Part shown: positions 48,615 to 63,600 of the stretch, one piece after another | Layout: each line of letters opens with the position of its first letter | Numbering within the stretch: position 1 is the stretch's first letter | NCBI RefSeq assembly: GCF_012932915.1 | Contig: NZ_VCQU01000005.1 | Span: 124,001-188,000 of the forward strand | Origin: Antrihabitans stalactiti | GTDB taxonomy: Bacteria; Actinomycetota; Actinomycetes; Mycobacteriales; Mycobacteriaceae | Length of the DNA stretch: 64,000 nucleotides | Direction: 5' to 3' | Notes under the pieces: generated by a model | Told to the model about the DNA's origin: nothing | Databases searched by the model: none | Seen by the model: the letters and a program-made list of their open reading frames with translations, nothing else | Program-made: the position numbers and the translations under genes

Positions 48615-51600
48615 GTGGGATCGGAGTCCGATGCCGCGAGCGTCGTACAGCCCGAATCTGACTCCCGTATCGATTCCGCCACAGGCGCATTCCCTCTTTC
48701 AGCCGCGCAACGAGGCATCTGGTTTGCACAGCACCTCGATGACCGCATTCCCATCAGCATTGCGCAGTTTGTTGATATCGAAGGCGATCTCGACGTTGAG
48801 TTGCTGGCACGTGAGGGTGCCGCCGCCGCGCGCGAACTGGGTACCGGAATGTTGCGGATCATCGAGATCGAGGCCGAACCATTCCAGCTGGCGGACGACA
48901 CGCTGAACGACCAGATGACTCATCTCGATTTCAGATCGGAGGCTGATCCCGAGTCCGCCGCCATGGAATGGATGCGGCGCGAATACAGCAACCCGGTCGA
49001 CATCCTGAACGATCGGCTCATCGAATCGGTGACCTTGCGGATCGCCGACGACCGCTACTTCTGGTACGTCCGCATGCACCACATCGGCGCTGACGGGTTC
49101 GGCGCTATGACGTCGATGACGCGCGTGACGGAGCGGTACAACGCCGCGTTGGCTGGTGAGGAGCCCACACCGATCAACGTGAACGCCCTGCGCGAGATTG
49201 CCGAGGACGACGCGAAGTATCGGACGTCGCGCCGGTTCGAAAAGGACCGTACGTACTGGGCCGAGCGCACGCGAGCACTCCCGGACCCGATCAGCCTCGC
49301 GCATCGCAGTGCTCCCGTCGGGCTGCCGTCTCGCATCGTGAGCGCGCCGTTGCCTGCCTCGACCACGGCTGCGGTGCAGCGGATGATCGACCGCCACCAG
49401 GGACAATCGTTCGCAGTCGTCGCCGTCGCCGCGGTCGCCGCCTTCTTGGCGAGGGTCACGGGTCAACCGGACGTCGTGCTGAGCTTGCCGGTGTCGGCCC
49501 GCACCACAGCCAAGCTGCGACGATCGGGTGGCATGGTCAGCAACGCTGTTCCGATCCGCCTGCCGGTCACCGACACCACGACACCCGACGGCATGCTCGA
49601 CCAGGTCCGACTCGAGCTGACCGGCGCATTGCGACACCAGCGGTATCGGCTGGAAGACATCAAGCGGGACGCGGGCATCAGCGGTGGACGCGGCTTCCTC
49701 GGCCCGTCGATCAACATCATGATGTTCCTCGACGAGATCAGGCTCGGACCGCACGTAGCGCGCCTGAATGTGTTGACAACCGGTCCGGTCGAGGACTTGT
49801 CGATCAACATCTATCCTGGGGTCGCGGGCAGCCAACCGCACGTCGACTTCGAGGCGAACCCCAATCTGTACTCGGAGGAGGATCTACGTGCGCACCACGC
49901 GCGCTTCCTCGAGTTCCTGCCGGCGTTCGCGTCCGCGCCCGGCGATTCGCACGTCGCCGATGTGGACGTGTTGCACGCCGACGAACGCGCCGAACTCGTG
50001 CCGTTCCGCGGCGACCCGGCCGAGAATCAGCAGCTGTTGCCGGACCTGCTCGAAGTAGGTTTCGACACGAACCCGGACGGTCCGGCGATCTGGTCGTCCG
50101 GTGCCACCGTGAGCTACCGGGAACTCCACACACGCTCGAATCAATTGGCGCGGTTGCTGATCGAGTCCGGTGCACGTCCTGAATCATTCGTCGCGCTGTG
50201 CCTGCCGCGGTCGGCGGAGGCGTTGTTCGCGATGTGGGCAGTGGCGAAATCGGGTGCGGCATTCGTGCCGATCGATCCGACGATGCCGACCGAGCGGGTT
50301 GCGCACATGCTCGCCGATTCCGGTGCAGCGGTGGGTATTACGACATCGGAAGCGCGAGACGGGCTGCCGGACGGTGTGCATTGGCTCGTCGTCGACGACA
50401 CGTTGTGGCGCCGCTGTGACGAGCATTCTGCCGCGGCAGTTCTCGATGCCGATCGGGCCGGGTCGGCCTCGGTCGACAACGCCGCCTACATGATCTACAC
50501 CTCGGGCTCGACTGGAAAGCCCAAGGGTGTCGTCGTCACTCACGCGGCATTGGCGAACTTTCGCGCGAGCGCCCGTTCGGAGCTCGGCGTGCGGAAAGAC
50601 TCTCGCGTCCTTCGGTTTTCGTCGGCGAGCTTCGATGCTTCCGTCTTCGAGATGATCAGCGCATTCAGTGCAGGCGCGGCGATGGTAGTGGCGCCGCCGG
50701 ATGTCTACGGTGGCAGCGATCTGGTCGATCTGCTCCGTGAGCAGGGCGTCACCCACATCATTTCCGCGCCTACGTTGATGAACACGGTCGACCCACGCGG
50801 GCTCACCGATCTGGAAGCGGTGCTGGTCGGCGGTGACGTCTGCACACCGGATCTGGTCGAACGCTTCGGTGCGGCATGCCGATTCACCAACAGTTACGGT
50901 CCGACGGAGACCACGATCGTCATCACGACGAGTCGGCCGTTGGCGCCGGGGTCGGCGGTGACGATCGGTCGACCGCTTCAGGGTGCGAGCGCTGTAGTGC
51001 TCGACAAACGGCTGCGCCCAGTGCCCGTCGGCGTCGTCGGCGAGCTGTACCTCGCAGGTCCGGGGTTGGCGCGCGGCTACCACAATCGTGCATCCGTATC
51101 GGCAGATCGGTTCGTAGCCAACCCCTTCGGGGCGCCTGGCGAGCGGATGTACCGCAGTGGTGACGATGTTCGATGGACCGCCGACCATGAGCTCGAGTTC
51201 ATCGGTCGCTCCGACTTCCAGGTCAAGATTCGTGGCTTCCGCGTCGAACTCGCGGAGATCGACGCCGCCTTGCATTCCCAGCCTGGTGTGGATTTCGCTG
51301 TGACCGTTGCGCACACGATGCCGAACGGTAACGTCGTTCTGGCGTCGTACGTGCGCATGGCCGGCGATGCCGAATTCGATCACCGGTCCCTGACTTCGGG
51401 AGTCGCCGACCTGCTCCCGTCCTACATGGTGCCGTCGTCGGTGATGGTGTTGGAGCACATTCCGCTCACGCCCTCGGGCAAGCTCGACCTTCGGGCGTTG
51501 CCCGAGCCCCAGCTCGGTGGCGAGGGCCCGGAATTCCGTTCTCCTGAAACGGAAGCCGAATCTGTCATTGCGGGCATTGTGGCGGCAGTGCTCGGAGTGC

Positions 51601-54600
51601 CCCGCGTGAGTGTCGACGATTCACTGTTCACGCTCGGTGTCGACAGCATCGTCGCGATGCAGATCGTCGCCCGCGCCAAAGCTGCGGGAATCGGTTTCAC
51701 TGCGCGGGAGATGTTCGAGTACAAGACGATCAGCGAGATCGCGAGAATCTCACGCCAACTCGCCGATGAGACGCCGACGACCATCGATGAGCTGGCGGGC
51801 GGCGGAATCGGCCGAATCCCGCTGTCGCCCATCGTCCATGCGATGCTCGATCGCGGCAGGTTCGCCAACTTCTCGCAGGCCGTGTTGCTCGCCCCACCAC
51901 CGGGCATCGACGCAAGCGCTCTCGAAGATGTGGTCGCCGCCGTCCGCGCACGCCACGATATTTTGCGGTCCCGCTTCTTCCAGGATGGCGACGGCAACTG
52001 GATATTCGAAACGAGCGACCAAGCGCACGACTCGGCGCCGGTCTCGCACGTGGTCACTACCGCCAAGCCGGGGAGCCGAAAGTTCGCGGAGTTCGCACAG
52101 GCTCAAAGCGCTTTGGCGGCAAAACGATTGGATCCCGAACACGGGTCGATGCTGCAAGTCGTGTGGATCGAACACGAAGGCGGCGACGGCGCGCGACTGT
52201 TGTTGGTCGCCCACCACTTGGTGATCGACGGCGTTTCCTGGCGGATCCTGCTGCCGGACTTGGCAATCGCATGGACCTTGCTGGCACTGAACGAGCCAGT
52301 CGCGCTTCCCGCGGTCGGGACGTCGTTCCGGCGTTGGGCTCACGGTCTGCACGAATCGGCTGCTGCCGGAGCGCACTCAGACGAATTGCCGTTCTGGGAA
52401 GGTGTTCTGGCAGGGCCGGATCCGCTGCTCGGACGGCGCCCGATCGACCCTGCTGTCGATGTCGGCGCGACCAGCGAGCTGATCCATGTCGAGCTCGGCG
52501 CGGCCGATACCTCGGCGGTACTGAACCGTCTTCCCGACGCGTTCGGTTGCGGCGTCCAGGACGGGCTGATCGCGGCTCTTGCCATGGCGCTCGCGCATTG
52601 GCGCCACGAGAAGGGCATCGCCGAGCGCTCGACTTTGCTCACCCTGGAAGGTCATGGGCGCGAGGACGATGCGGTGGCGGGGGCAGATCTCGCGCGCACG
52701 GTCGGCTGGTTCACCAGCGCGTACCCGGTGCGATTGACGATCCCCGACGCCGATCTCGGTGGTGCGTTCGGCGGTGGCCGCTCGGCCGGTCTCATCGTGA
52801 AAGCGATCAAGGAGCAACTTCGCGCTGTTCCAGGCAGCGGTGTCGGATTCGGGGTGCTCCGGTACCTGGATCCGGATGCGCGTGCGACGCTGCAGCAGTA
52901 CGCCGCGCCGCAGGTGAGCTTCAACTATCTAGGTCGGGCAGAGTCGGGTGCGGGCGTCGGCTGGTCGCCGGATGTTCGCGTTGGTGATCTCAACACCGCC
53001 AGCGGCTCGGACATGGTTGTGGCAGCGACCATCGACGTCAACGCGATCGTCGTCGATCGCGAGGACGGTCCACGACTGACCGCGACATTCGCCTACCCGG
53101 CCGGTGTGCTCGGCGACGCGGAAATGAACGAGTTCGCGGACCTGTGGCGTCGCGCCCTGCAAGGTTTGGCTCGGCATGTGATGCTGCCCGGGTCCGGGGG
53201 CCTGACTCCGTCGGACGTGCCGTTGGTAGCTGTGACGCAGGACGAAATCGATGTGTGGGAGCGGCGTTATCCGACCTTGCGCGACGTCTGGTCGCTGTCG
53301 CCGCTGCAATCCGGTCTGCTCTTCCACGCAAGGTTGGCTGCGGAGTCGGTCGATGTGTACACCGCGCAACTGAGACTGGACCTCGCCGGCTCGGTCGACG
53401 CGGCCAGGCTGCGTCGCGCCGCGCGCGACCTGTTCGCCGCGCACGCCAACTTGCGTACTGCATTCGTATACGACGACAAAGGAATTCCTGCGCAGCTGGT
53501 GCTCGACTCGGTAGACGTCGGGTGGCGCGAAGAGGACCTCCGCGAGCTGCCCAGTGCCGCCAGGGAATCGCGCGTACGAGAGATTCTCGAGGCCGACCGC
53601 GTCGAGCGGTTCGATCTCGGGAAGCCCGCCCTGTTCCGAATGCTGTTGCTACACATTGGTGTAGACGAGTACGTCTTGGCGCTGACGAATCACCACATCA
53701 TCCTCGACGGCTGGTCGATGCCGCTGCTCGTGCGCGAGTTGCTGACCCGCTATGCGGTGGGGAACGCGACGATGCCGCACCGCGAAACGCGACGGTACAA
53801 GGACTACCTTCGTTGGCTACAGGAGCGTGGCACCGCGTCGGAAGCAGTGTGGGAGGAAGTGCTGCAGGGACTTTCGGAGCCGACCTTGCTGGCGCCGGCA
53901 CAAGCCTCGACGGGTGGCGTCGGTCTGCCCGACGAGATCGACGTCGAACTCGGCGACGAGCTGATCGAACAGTTGGCCGCGCTGGTGCAGCGAACCGGCA
54001 TCACGCTGAACACGGTTGTTCAATCCGGTTGGGCTGTACTGCTTTCTCGCCTGCTTGCGCGTGACGACATCGTGTTCGGCAGCACCGTCTCCGGGCGGCC
54101 GGCCGAACTGTCCGGTGTCGAGGACACGCTCGGCTTGTTCATCAACACCATCCCCGTTCGGATCCGCGTCGATGAGAGTGAGGCCATCGCCGACCTCCTG
54201 GCGCGGGTGCAGGCAGAGCAGGCCGACCTTCTCGACCACCATCAAGTCGGTCTGTCGAATATTCAGGCCCGTGCAGGAATTGGTGCGCTGTTCGACACGC
54301 TGACGGTCTTCGAGTCGTACCCCGTCGACGCCGCCGGGTTCGACCAGCACACCGACATCGGCGGGATGCGGGTGCAATCGATCGATGCGTTCGATGCGAC
54401 GCATTACCCGGTGACCTTGATGTCGGTCCTGAATCCGAAGTTGCGCATTGTTCTTCGCTACCAACCGGGTTCGTTCGAACGTGGCGCGATCACCGCGGTC
54501 GCAGAGCGATTGACCCGCGCGTTGACCCACATTGCCATCGCTTCGAACAGGCCCGTGCGGACGATCGACGTCCTGTCGAGCGCTGAACGCGAAGCTGTGT

Positions 54601-57600
54601 TGTTCGCCGCCAACGCGACAACGCGTGCGGTGCCGAACATGACCCTCGTCGACCTGTTCGACGAACAGGTCGCCCGGACGCCCGGCGCTCCTGCCGTAGA
54701 GTTCGACGGAACAGCGTTGTCCTACGAGGACTTCGACGAGCGAGCGAATCGTCTGGCGCGCTTCCTCATTGCCATCGGAATCGGCCCGGAGTCGCGCGTA
54801 GGCATTGCGATTCCGCGGTCGCTCGAGATGCTCGTCGGCATCTACGCAATCGTGAAGGCTGGCGCGGCATACGTTCCTATCGACGATGGGTTGCCTGCCG
54901 AACGGATCGCGCACATTGTCGACCTTGCTGCGCCGACGGCAATACTGGCAGTCCACGCGACCGACCTGGCGTTCCCCGCTGGTCCGACGATCGTCGAGAT
55001 CGACCAGGTCGACCTCGGTTCGTACCCGTCGATGCCGATCCGGCCCGACGAACGCCGCACGCAACTGGATTCGCGCCATCCCGCGTATGTGATCTTCACG
55101 TCGGGCTCGACCGGTCGGCCCAAGGGCGTTTCGGTCTCGCATGCTGCGATCGTCAACCAGCTGCTATGGCGACAGAATGAGCACCGACTCGACAGCACGG
55201 ACGTCGTCCTCCAGAAGACGCCGATCTCGTTCGACGTCTCGGTGTGGGAACTGTTCTGGCCCTTGCAAGCGGGCGCCACACTGGTGATCGCTGCACCCGA
55301 CGGTCATCGCGATCCTGCGTATCTGGAAGCGGTTGTCCGCGAGCGGGTAGTGACAACGATCCACTTCGTTCCGTCGATGCTGACCGAGTTCTTGCGCAGC
55401 GTCGACCTCGTAGGCTGCCCGTCCTTGCGCCGAATCATCACCAGCGGTGAGTCGTTGCCGCTGTCGACCGTCGCCGAGGTACACAAGGCTGGAAACGTCG
55501 AGCTGCACAACCTGTACGGTCCGACCGAAGCTGCCATCGACGTCACCCACCACGTCACGAATCCGACCGACAGCGTCGTACCTATCGGCGTGCCGGTGTG
55601 GAACACCCAGGCCTTTGTCCTGGACCGGCATTTGCGGCCCATGCCGGTCGGTGCGCGAGGCGAGTTGTACCTTGCCGGTGCGCAACTCGCGCGCGGATAC
55701 ATCGCCAGTCCCGGACTTACCGCAGGTTCGTTCGTGGCGAACCCGTTCGGACCGCCTGGGGCGCGCATGTACCGGACCGGAGACGTCGTTTTGTGGCGGC
55801 AAGACGCGCTCGAGTACGTCGGTCGCTCCGACTTCCAGGTGAAGCTGCGTGGGCAGCGGATCGAATTGGCGGAGATCGAAACGGCGATCCTGGCGCACGT
55901 CGATGTCGCACAATGCGCGGTCGTCGTACGCAACGACGGGACGACGGGTGATTACATCGCTGCCTACGTTGTGCCCCAACTCGACTCGCGACCGGACGAG
56001 CAGGCGCTTCTCGCGTCGGTGTCGTCTGTGCTGCCGCGCTATATGGTTCCGTCGACGGTCATGACGCTGGACGCGCTGCCCTTGACCAGGAGCGGAAAGC
56101 TCGATCGTCGAGCGCTGCCGGTCCCCGAATTCGCCGGCTCGGCCGCCTATGCCGCGCCCGAAACGTCCACCGAACGTGCGATCGCCGCGATGTACGCCGA
56201 AGTACTCGGTATCGAGGCACGTCGCGTCGGGACAGCGGATACGTTGTTCGACCTGGGCGGAAACTCTTTGACAGCAATGCGTTTGGTGGCGCTGGTCAAT
56301 GCCGAACTGGGTAGCCAGATCGGCGTTCGGGAACTGTTCGCATTCCCGACCGTTGCGGCGTTGGCGACCGTGGTCGACGAGGCGCGGACGGGCGGGCCCG
56401 TGGCACACGCGCTCGGAAGCATTGCGCGGCCTGAGCGAATCCCGTTGTCGCCCGCGCAGTCCCGCATGTGGTTCATCAACCGATTCGATCCGGCATCGGG
56501 CGCGTACAACGTCGCTGCCAGCATCGTGCTGAACGGCCGACTGGACATCGACCTGTTGCGCTCGGCCATCGCAGACGTCATCACGCGGCACGAAGCCTTA
56601 CGGACCGTCTATCCGGATTCCTCGGACGGGCCGTTCCAGCGGATCCTCTCTCCTGCGGAGACGCTCGATGCCCTTGCACTCGAAGCATTTTCGGCACCGC
56701 CGTCGCTGTCGGGCGCGGACCTAGAGCCGGCGGTCAAGGCGGCAGCGAAAGTCGGATTCGATGTGACCGCTGCGCTGCCGATCAAAGTCACGCTCCTCAG
56801 GTCGACCCCGACCAGGCACTTCCTGGTCGTCGCTGTACATCACATCAGCATCGACGGCTGGTCGTTGCGAACCCTGGCGATGGATCTCGTGCACTCGTAT
56901 TCGGCGCGATCCGCGGGTGAAAGTCCTTCGTGGAAGCCGCTTCCTGTGCAGTACGCGGATTACGCGTTGTGGAAGTTGGCAACACTCGGGTCCGAGGACA
57001 CGCCGGAATCGCTTGCTGCGCAGCAGTTGAGTTACTGGTCCGCCGAGTTGGTCGGCATTCCGGAGGTCCTCGAGCTTCCTGCGGATCGGCGGCGACCACC
57101 CACGCCGACCTATCGCGGCGCGACGGTCTCGGTTTCCATCGACCCTCAAACTCACGCCGCGGCGGTCACGCTAGCGAGGTCGGCGGCGGCGACGCCGTTC
57201 ATGTTGCTGCACACTGCCTTTGCGCTCTTGCTCGCGAGATTGAGCGGCAGCAGCGACATCGTGATCGGGACTCCCGTTGCGGGTCGCGGAGAGCACCGCC
57301 TCGACGAGGTGGTCGGCATGTTCGTCAACACCTTGGTCCTGCGGACCGGCATCGACGCAGCGATGTCGTTCCGCGACACTCTGGACCGGGTGCGAAGCAC
57401 GGACCTGTCGGCCTACGCGCAGGCAGACTTGCCGTTCGAGCGGTTGGTCGAAGCCATCGCGCCGGCGAGGTCGACTGCGCACCACCCGGTTTTCCAGGTT
57501 GTTCTGGCGCTCGACAACGTCGGCGTTCACGAGATCGAATTGCCAGGTCTGAACGTCGCGATGGAACCGGTCGACTCGGACATCGCGAAGTTCGACCTCC

Positions 57601-60600
57601 AACTTGTGATCGCGGAAGAGTACGACGAGCGCGGCCGTCCCGTCGGCGCGACGGCGGACTTCACGTATGCGTGCGACCTGTTCGATCGCGACACGGTCGC
57701 GGGCTTCGCTGACCGTTTCGTGCGGATTCTGCGTGCAGGCATTGCGGAGCCCGATCGCGCGGTCGGCGATATCGACGTGCTGGCTGCGGGGGAGCGGCGA
57801 CACTTGTTGCGGTCGGGCGATGCGATCGGCGTCGCGCCGATGTTGCTAGCCGACGTGTTTGCGAGGGCCGCAGTCGATCCCGACCGGACCGCCATCGAGG
57901 TCGACGGCGGCACCATCTCTTACGGCGAACTCGACGAGCGGTCGAATCAGCTAGCGCGACTGCTCATCGCTCGTGGTGTCGGCCCCGAGTCGTTCGTTGC
58001 ATTGCTGCTGCCGAGGTCGCCCGAATGGGTCTGCGGCGTATGGGCCGTCGCGAAGACCGGCGCCGCGTTCGTCCCGGTCGACCCGGTGTTTCCTCCCGAC
58101 CGAATCTCGTTCATGCTGAGCGATTCCGGCGCGACCTGCGGCATCGCATTCGCAAAAGACTGTGGCGCGCTTCCGGACACGATCTCATGGCTGCTGCTCG
58201 ACGACGACGATGTGCGGGACGACGTCGAGTGCGCCAGCGCAGCCGCGATCACCCACGCGGATCGCACAGGTCGATTGCTCCTCGCGCATCCGGCGTACAT
58301 GATCTACACCTCCGGCTCGACCGGCACGCCGAAGGGCGTCGTCGTCAGTCATGCCGGACTTGCTGCGTTTGTCGCCGAGCAGTTGCAGACCTACGGCACC
58401 GCGCCAGATTCTCGGACACTACATTTCGCGTCACCGAGTTTCGACGCCTCGATACTCGAGTTGCTGCTGGCCTTCGGGGCGGGCGCAACGATGGTCTTGG
58501 TGGCGCCCCGCGTCCGTGGCGGGCAGGAGTTGGTCGAGGCGCTGGACGTTGGCCGCGTGACGCATGCCTTCGTCACGCCCGGCGTGCTCGCGACGATGGA
58601 TCCGCTCGGCCTGACCGACTTGCGTGTCGTCATCGTCGGTGGCGAGGCATGCGAAGTGTCACTCGTTCGTCGATGGGCGCCGGGGCGTCGAATGTTCAAT
58701 GCCTACGGTCCTACCGAGTCGACGATCATGGCGACCCAGGCCGGGCCGATGAGCGCGGGCGAATCGGTGGTGATCGGCACTCCGATCACCGGAACGTCTG
58801 CGGTCGTGCTCGATTCGCGGCTACATCCGGTGCCAGTCGGCGTCGCAGGCGAGCTGTACGTCTTCGGCGCAGGGCTGGCCCGGGCGTACCACCGGCGGAG
58901 TGCGCTCACCGCCGCGGCGTTCGTATCGAACCCGTACGGCCCGGCAGGTGCACGGATGTATCGCACCGGCGACTTGGTCCGCTGGTCCAGCGCGGGTGCC
59001 CTGGAATACCTGGGCCGCACCGACTTCCAGGTGAAGGTCCGCGGCCATCGCATCGAACTCGGCGAAATCGACGCTGCGTTGGCGTCGCACGACAGTGTCG
59101 AAATGGCGATCACCGTCGGTCACAAGTCGCCAGGTCGCGGCAACACAGTCGTGTCGTATGTGCTCGGCGTTGTCGGTGAGCGTCCCGACCCGCAGATTCT
59201 CATCAAGCATCTTCGGGTGCTGTTGCCGCAGTACATGATTCCCGGCGCCATCACAGTTCTCGATTCGGTGCCGTTGACGGCGGCGGGCAAGGTCGACACT
59301 GCCGCACTGCCCGATCCGGTTTTCGCATCTCGCGAATTCGTTGCGCCACGGACGCGCAGCGAAACGCTGGTCGCAGAAACGTTCGCTGCCGTACTCGATA
59401 TCCGCCGCATCGGTGCCGAGGACGATTTCTTCGAACTCGGTGGCGATTCGTTGAGCGCGACCCGCGTAGTGGCAAGGCTCAACACGGCCTGGGGTGCAAG
59501 CTTGCGGGTTGCCGAGATGTTCGACGCGACAACCGTATCGGCGATCGCATTGCTTCTCGATTCCAGACCTCGCACAACGAAGCAAGTGGCGCTTACGGCA
59601 CCGCAGCGCCCCGCGCGAATCCCGCTCTCGCCTGCACAGGAACGATTGTGGTTCCTCAACCAGTTCGACGTCGGCTCGCCGGTCTACAACATCCCGTTCA
59701 TGGTGCGATTCGACGGTTCCCTCGATACCGTGGCGTTGCAATGTGCGGTCAACGACGTGGTCGAGCGGCACGAGTCGTTGCGGACGGTGTTCCCCGGCGA
59801 TTCGGACGGCGCCTATCAGCTGATCCTTGCCTCGGCCGAGTTGGACCTCACGCCTGAGCCGGTCGACGAAGACGCGGTGCTCGAGGCAGCACATCGGGTG
59901 CTTCTCGACGGTTTCGACGTCACGACGTCGATTCCGCTGCGCGGCAAGCTGTTCGACGTCGGTGATGACCGGCACGTACTCGTCCTTGTGGTTCATCACA
60001 TCATCGCCGACGGCGCGTCGACGATTCCACTCGCGCGCGATATCGCACTCGCCTACACCGCGCGCGCCGCGGGAGCCGCGCCCGCATTCGACCCGCTGAG
60101 CGTGCAGTACGCCGACTACGCGTTGTGGCAGCGCGAGTTGCTCGGCACGCTGGATGAGCCGACTTCGACAGCAGCGCAACAGCTGTCCTACTGGACCGCC
60201 ACGCTCGCCGACCTGCCCGCTGTATTGGAGTTGCCGACCGACAGGCGGCGCCCGGCCACTGCCAGCTACCGCGGTCGTCGAACCGAGTTCACGATTTCGC
60301 GCGACCTGACTGCCGGAATCGGCACACTGGCAAGGCAGTTCGGTGCGACGACGTTCATGGTGTTGCACAGTGCCCTGGCCGTTTTGCTGTCGCGGCTGGC
60401 AGCAACGCCCGACGTGACGGTCGGCACGCCGATCGCCGGTCGCGGTGAACGTGAACTCGACGATCTGATCGGGATGTTCGTCAATACCTTGGTGCTGCGG
60501 ACCGAGGTGGCACCGGATCTCTCGTTCGCTGACTTCCTCGGGCGTGTTCGCGCCGTCGATCTCGCTGCCTTCGCCAACGCCGACGTGCCGTTCGAACGTG

Positions 60601-63600
60601 TTGTGGAAGCGGTGAATCCACCTCGATCCCAGGCGTACTCACCATTGTTCCAAGTCGCATTGTCGTGGCAGAACCTCGGCGACGCTGCGGTCGAGTTACC
60701 TGGATTGACAATTGCGTTGGTAGATCCTGGCGTCGTCGCCGCGAAGTTCGATGTGGAACTCACGCTGCGTGAAGCCGGCGACGGCATAGCCGCACAACTG
60801 ACCTACGCCACCGACCTGTTCGACGACACCACAGCACAGTTGTTCTCGCGCAGACTGCTTCGCGTGCTGGATGCCGTGATCGCCGACCCGTCCGCGCTCA
60901 TCGGCGAGGTCGACATCCTCGATGCCGACGAGCGAGACGTCGTAATGGCACCGCCGGCACTTGCGCCGGCAACCCGGACTCTGCAGCAAATTCTCGCAAC
61001 GGGTGCAGCTCTCGATCCTGCCCGCGTTGCGGTCCGGGCAGCCGGAACCGAGTTGACGTACGAGGACCTCACAGCTCGCGCTGACGGGCTCGCACGCCGA
61101 CTGGCAGACCACGGTGTCGGTCCGGAAGCATTCGTCGCGGTGGCATTTCCACGCTCGATCGAATCCATCGTCGCGATGTGGGCGGTCGCACGCAGCGGTG
61201 CCGCGTTCGTGCCAGTCGACCCGGCTCATCCTGTGGAGCGCGTCGCACACATCCTGACCGATTCGGGTGCGGTCCTAGGCTTGACCGTCGCCGAGCATCG
61301 GGAAGGCCTGCCCGAGACGGTCACGTGGCTGTTGGTCGATGACGAGGAAACTACCTCCAGCGGAACAGATTTTCCGGTCGTGCACCCGACATCGGCTGCG
61401 TACATGATCTACACATCGGGTTCGACGGGGACGCCGAAGGGCGTGGTCGTGACACACGAAGGGCTTGCCTCCTTCTGCGCAGACGTCCGCACCGAGCTTA
61501 CGATCGACAAGCATTCGCGAATGCTGCGGTTCTCGTCGCCGATCTTCGACGCATCGCTCTTCGAAATGATCGCCGGCTTCAGCGCAGGCGCCACGCTTGT
61601 GGTCGCGCCAACCTGGGTAACCGGCGGCGCCGAATTGTCGACGTTCCTGGCAGACGAACGAATCAGCCATATCATCACTGCGCCAGCAGCATTGGGCACC
61701 CTTGACCGCGTCGACCTGCCGGATCTGCGCGCAGTCGTCGTCGGTGGCGATGTGTGCGCACGGGAACTTGTCGAGCGGTTGGCGCCGTCGCGTAACTTCT
61801 TCAACAGCTACGGTCCGACCGAGACGACGATGGTCGTGACCATGACCGGTGCGCTCGATCCCGCTGATCCGATCACGATCGGGGCGCCGCTCGCGGGAAC
61901 CGCGGCGCGAGTGCTCGATTCGCGGTTGAACCCCGTTCCTGTCGGCGTGGTCGGCGAACTGTACCTATCCGGGCCCGGCCTGGCTCGCGGATACCACGAG
62001 CGCCCCGCGTTGACAGCGTCGCGGTTTCTCGCCGATCCGTACGGACCTGAAGGTGGCCGCATGTATCGGACTGGTGACTTGGTGCGCTGGGTCGATGGCG
62101 ACTCACTCGCTCTCGACTTTGTCGGTCGGGTAGATGCGCAGATCCAATTGCGCGGTCTGCGAATCGAGTTGGGCGAAGTCGAGCTTGCGCTGGCCGCATG
62201 TGCTGGAGTGATGCAGGCTGTCGCCGCACTGCATACCGATGCACACACCGGCGATCAGCTCGTGGCGTATGTCGTGCCGGAACCCGGATTCGCGTTGTCG
62301 CAGCACGAGTTGAAAGACACACTGGCGCAGACCTTGCCCGCGTACATGGTTCCGTCACTCCTGATCGTTCTCGATTCGCTGCCCGTGACTGCAGTCGGGA
62401 AGCTGGACCGAAAAGCGCTGCCGGTGCCGGAGTTTGCGTCGGGACGCGCGTACCGGGCACCGTCGAGTCCGGACGAGGAGGCGGTCGCCCAAGCGTTCGC
62501 CGAACTGCTCGGAGTCGATCGGATATCCGTCGACGACAGCTTCTTCGAACTCGGCGGCAACTCGTTGCTGGCGACCCGGCTGGTGGCACGGGTGAACGCC
62601 ACACTCGGGTCTGGGTTGGGTGTTCGCGACATCTTCGAGCACCCCACGCCCGCCAAGCTTGCCCGCTGCGCGGACGCGGTCCGGGGCTCCCGCGGGCCGG
62701 CGTTGGTCGCAATGCCACGGCCTGAGCGCGTCCCGCTTTCACCTGCGCAGCAACGAATGTGGTTCTTGAACCGGTTCGATCCGAGTTCGAGCGCCGACAA
62801 CATCCCGGCGGCGTTGCGTCTCACCGGTGTCCTCGATCTGCCTGCGTTGCGCGCGGCGCTGACCGACGTATTCGAGCGCCACGAGACGTTGCGCACCGTG
62901 TATCCAGACTCCGAACGCGGTCCGTACCAGGCGATCGAACCGACTGTTCGGCCGATGGCTCTGGACCCGATTGCAGTGGCAGGCAACGCTATCGAAGAGC
63001 GGCTCTTCGACATCGCCACCACGACCTTCGACGTGACGACGGAAGTGCCCCTGCGTGCGCGCCTGCTGCGGGTCGGCGACGATGAGCACATCCTCATGTT
63101 GGTTGCACACCACATCTGCGCGGACGGCTATTCGATCGGCCCGATGGCGCGGGATCTGATGGTCGCGTATTCGGCTCGCGTGCATGGACTTTCCCCGTCG
63201 TGGTCGCCGCTCGCGGTCCAGTATGCGGACTACGCGCTCTGGCAGCGCGCCGCGCTCGGCTCCGAAGACGATGCGAATTCCGTGTTGGCGGCACAGCTTG
63301 CGTACTGGAAGGCCGCGCTGGAGGATCTCCCCGAACAACTGGATTTGCCCGCCGACCGACCGCGACCGAGGATGCAGTCCTACGCGGGTCACACCTTCGC
63401 GTTCGAGATCGACAACGAGTTGGTCAGCGGGCTGCGTTCCGTCGCGGCGCGTCATGACGTCACTCTCTTCATGGTCATGCATGCCGCGTTCGCGGTGTTG
63501 CTCGCGAGGTTGAGCAACACGACCGACATCGCGATCGGTGCCCCGATCGCAGGCCGTGGCGAAGAGGCGCTCGACGACCTCGTCGGCATGTTCGTCAACA

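Noticed and set aside
52163-59179. Several long open frames in other frames within the NRPS (for example 52163-52987, 53144-54064 and 58025-59179 plus, 53817-55142 and 55164-56591 minus)
   Set aside because: All lie inside the single NRPS frame and are Arg/Ala/Gly-rich shadows of high-GC coding sequence without motifs.
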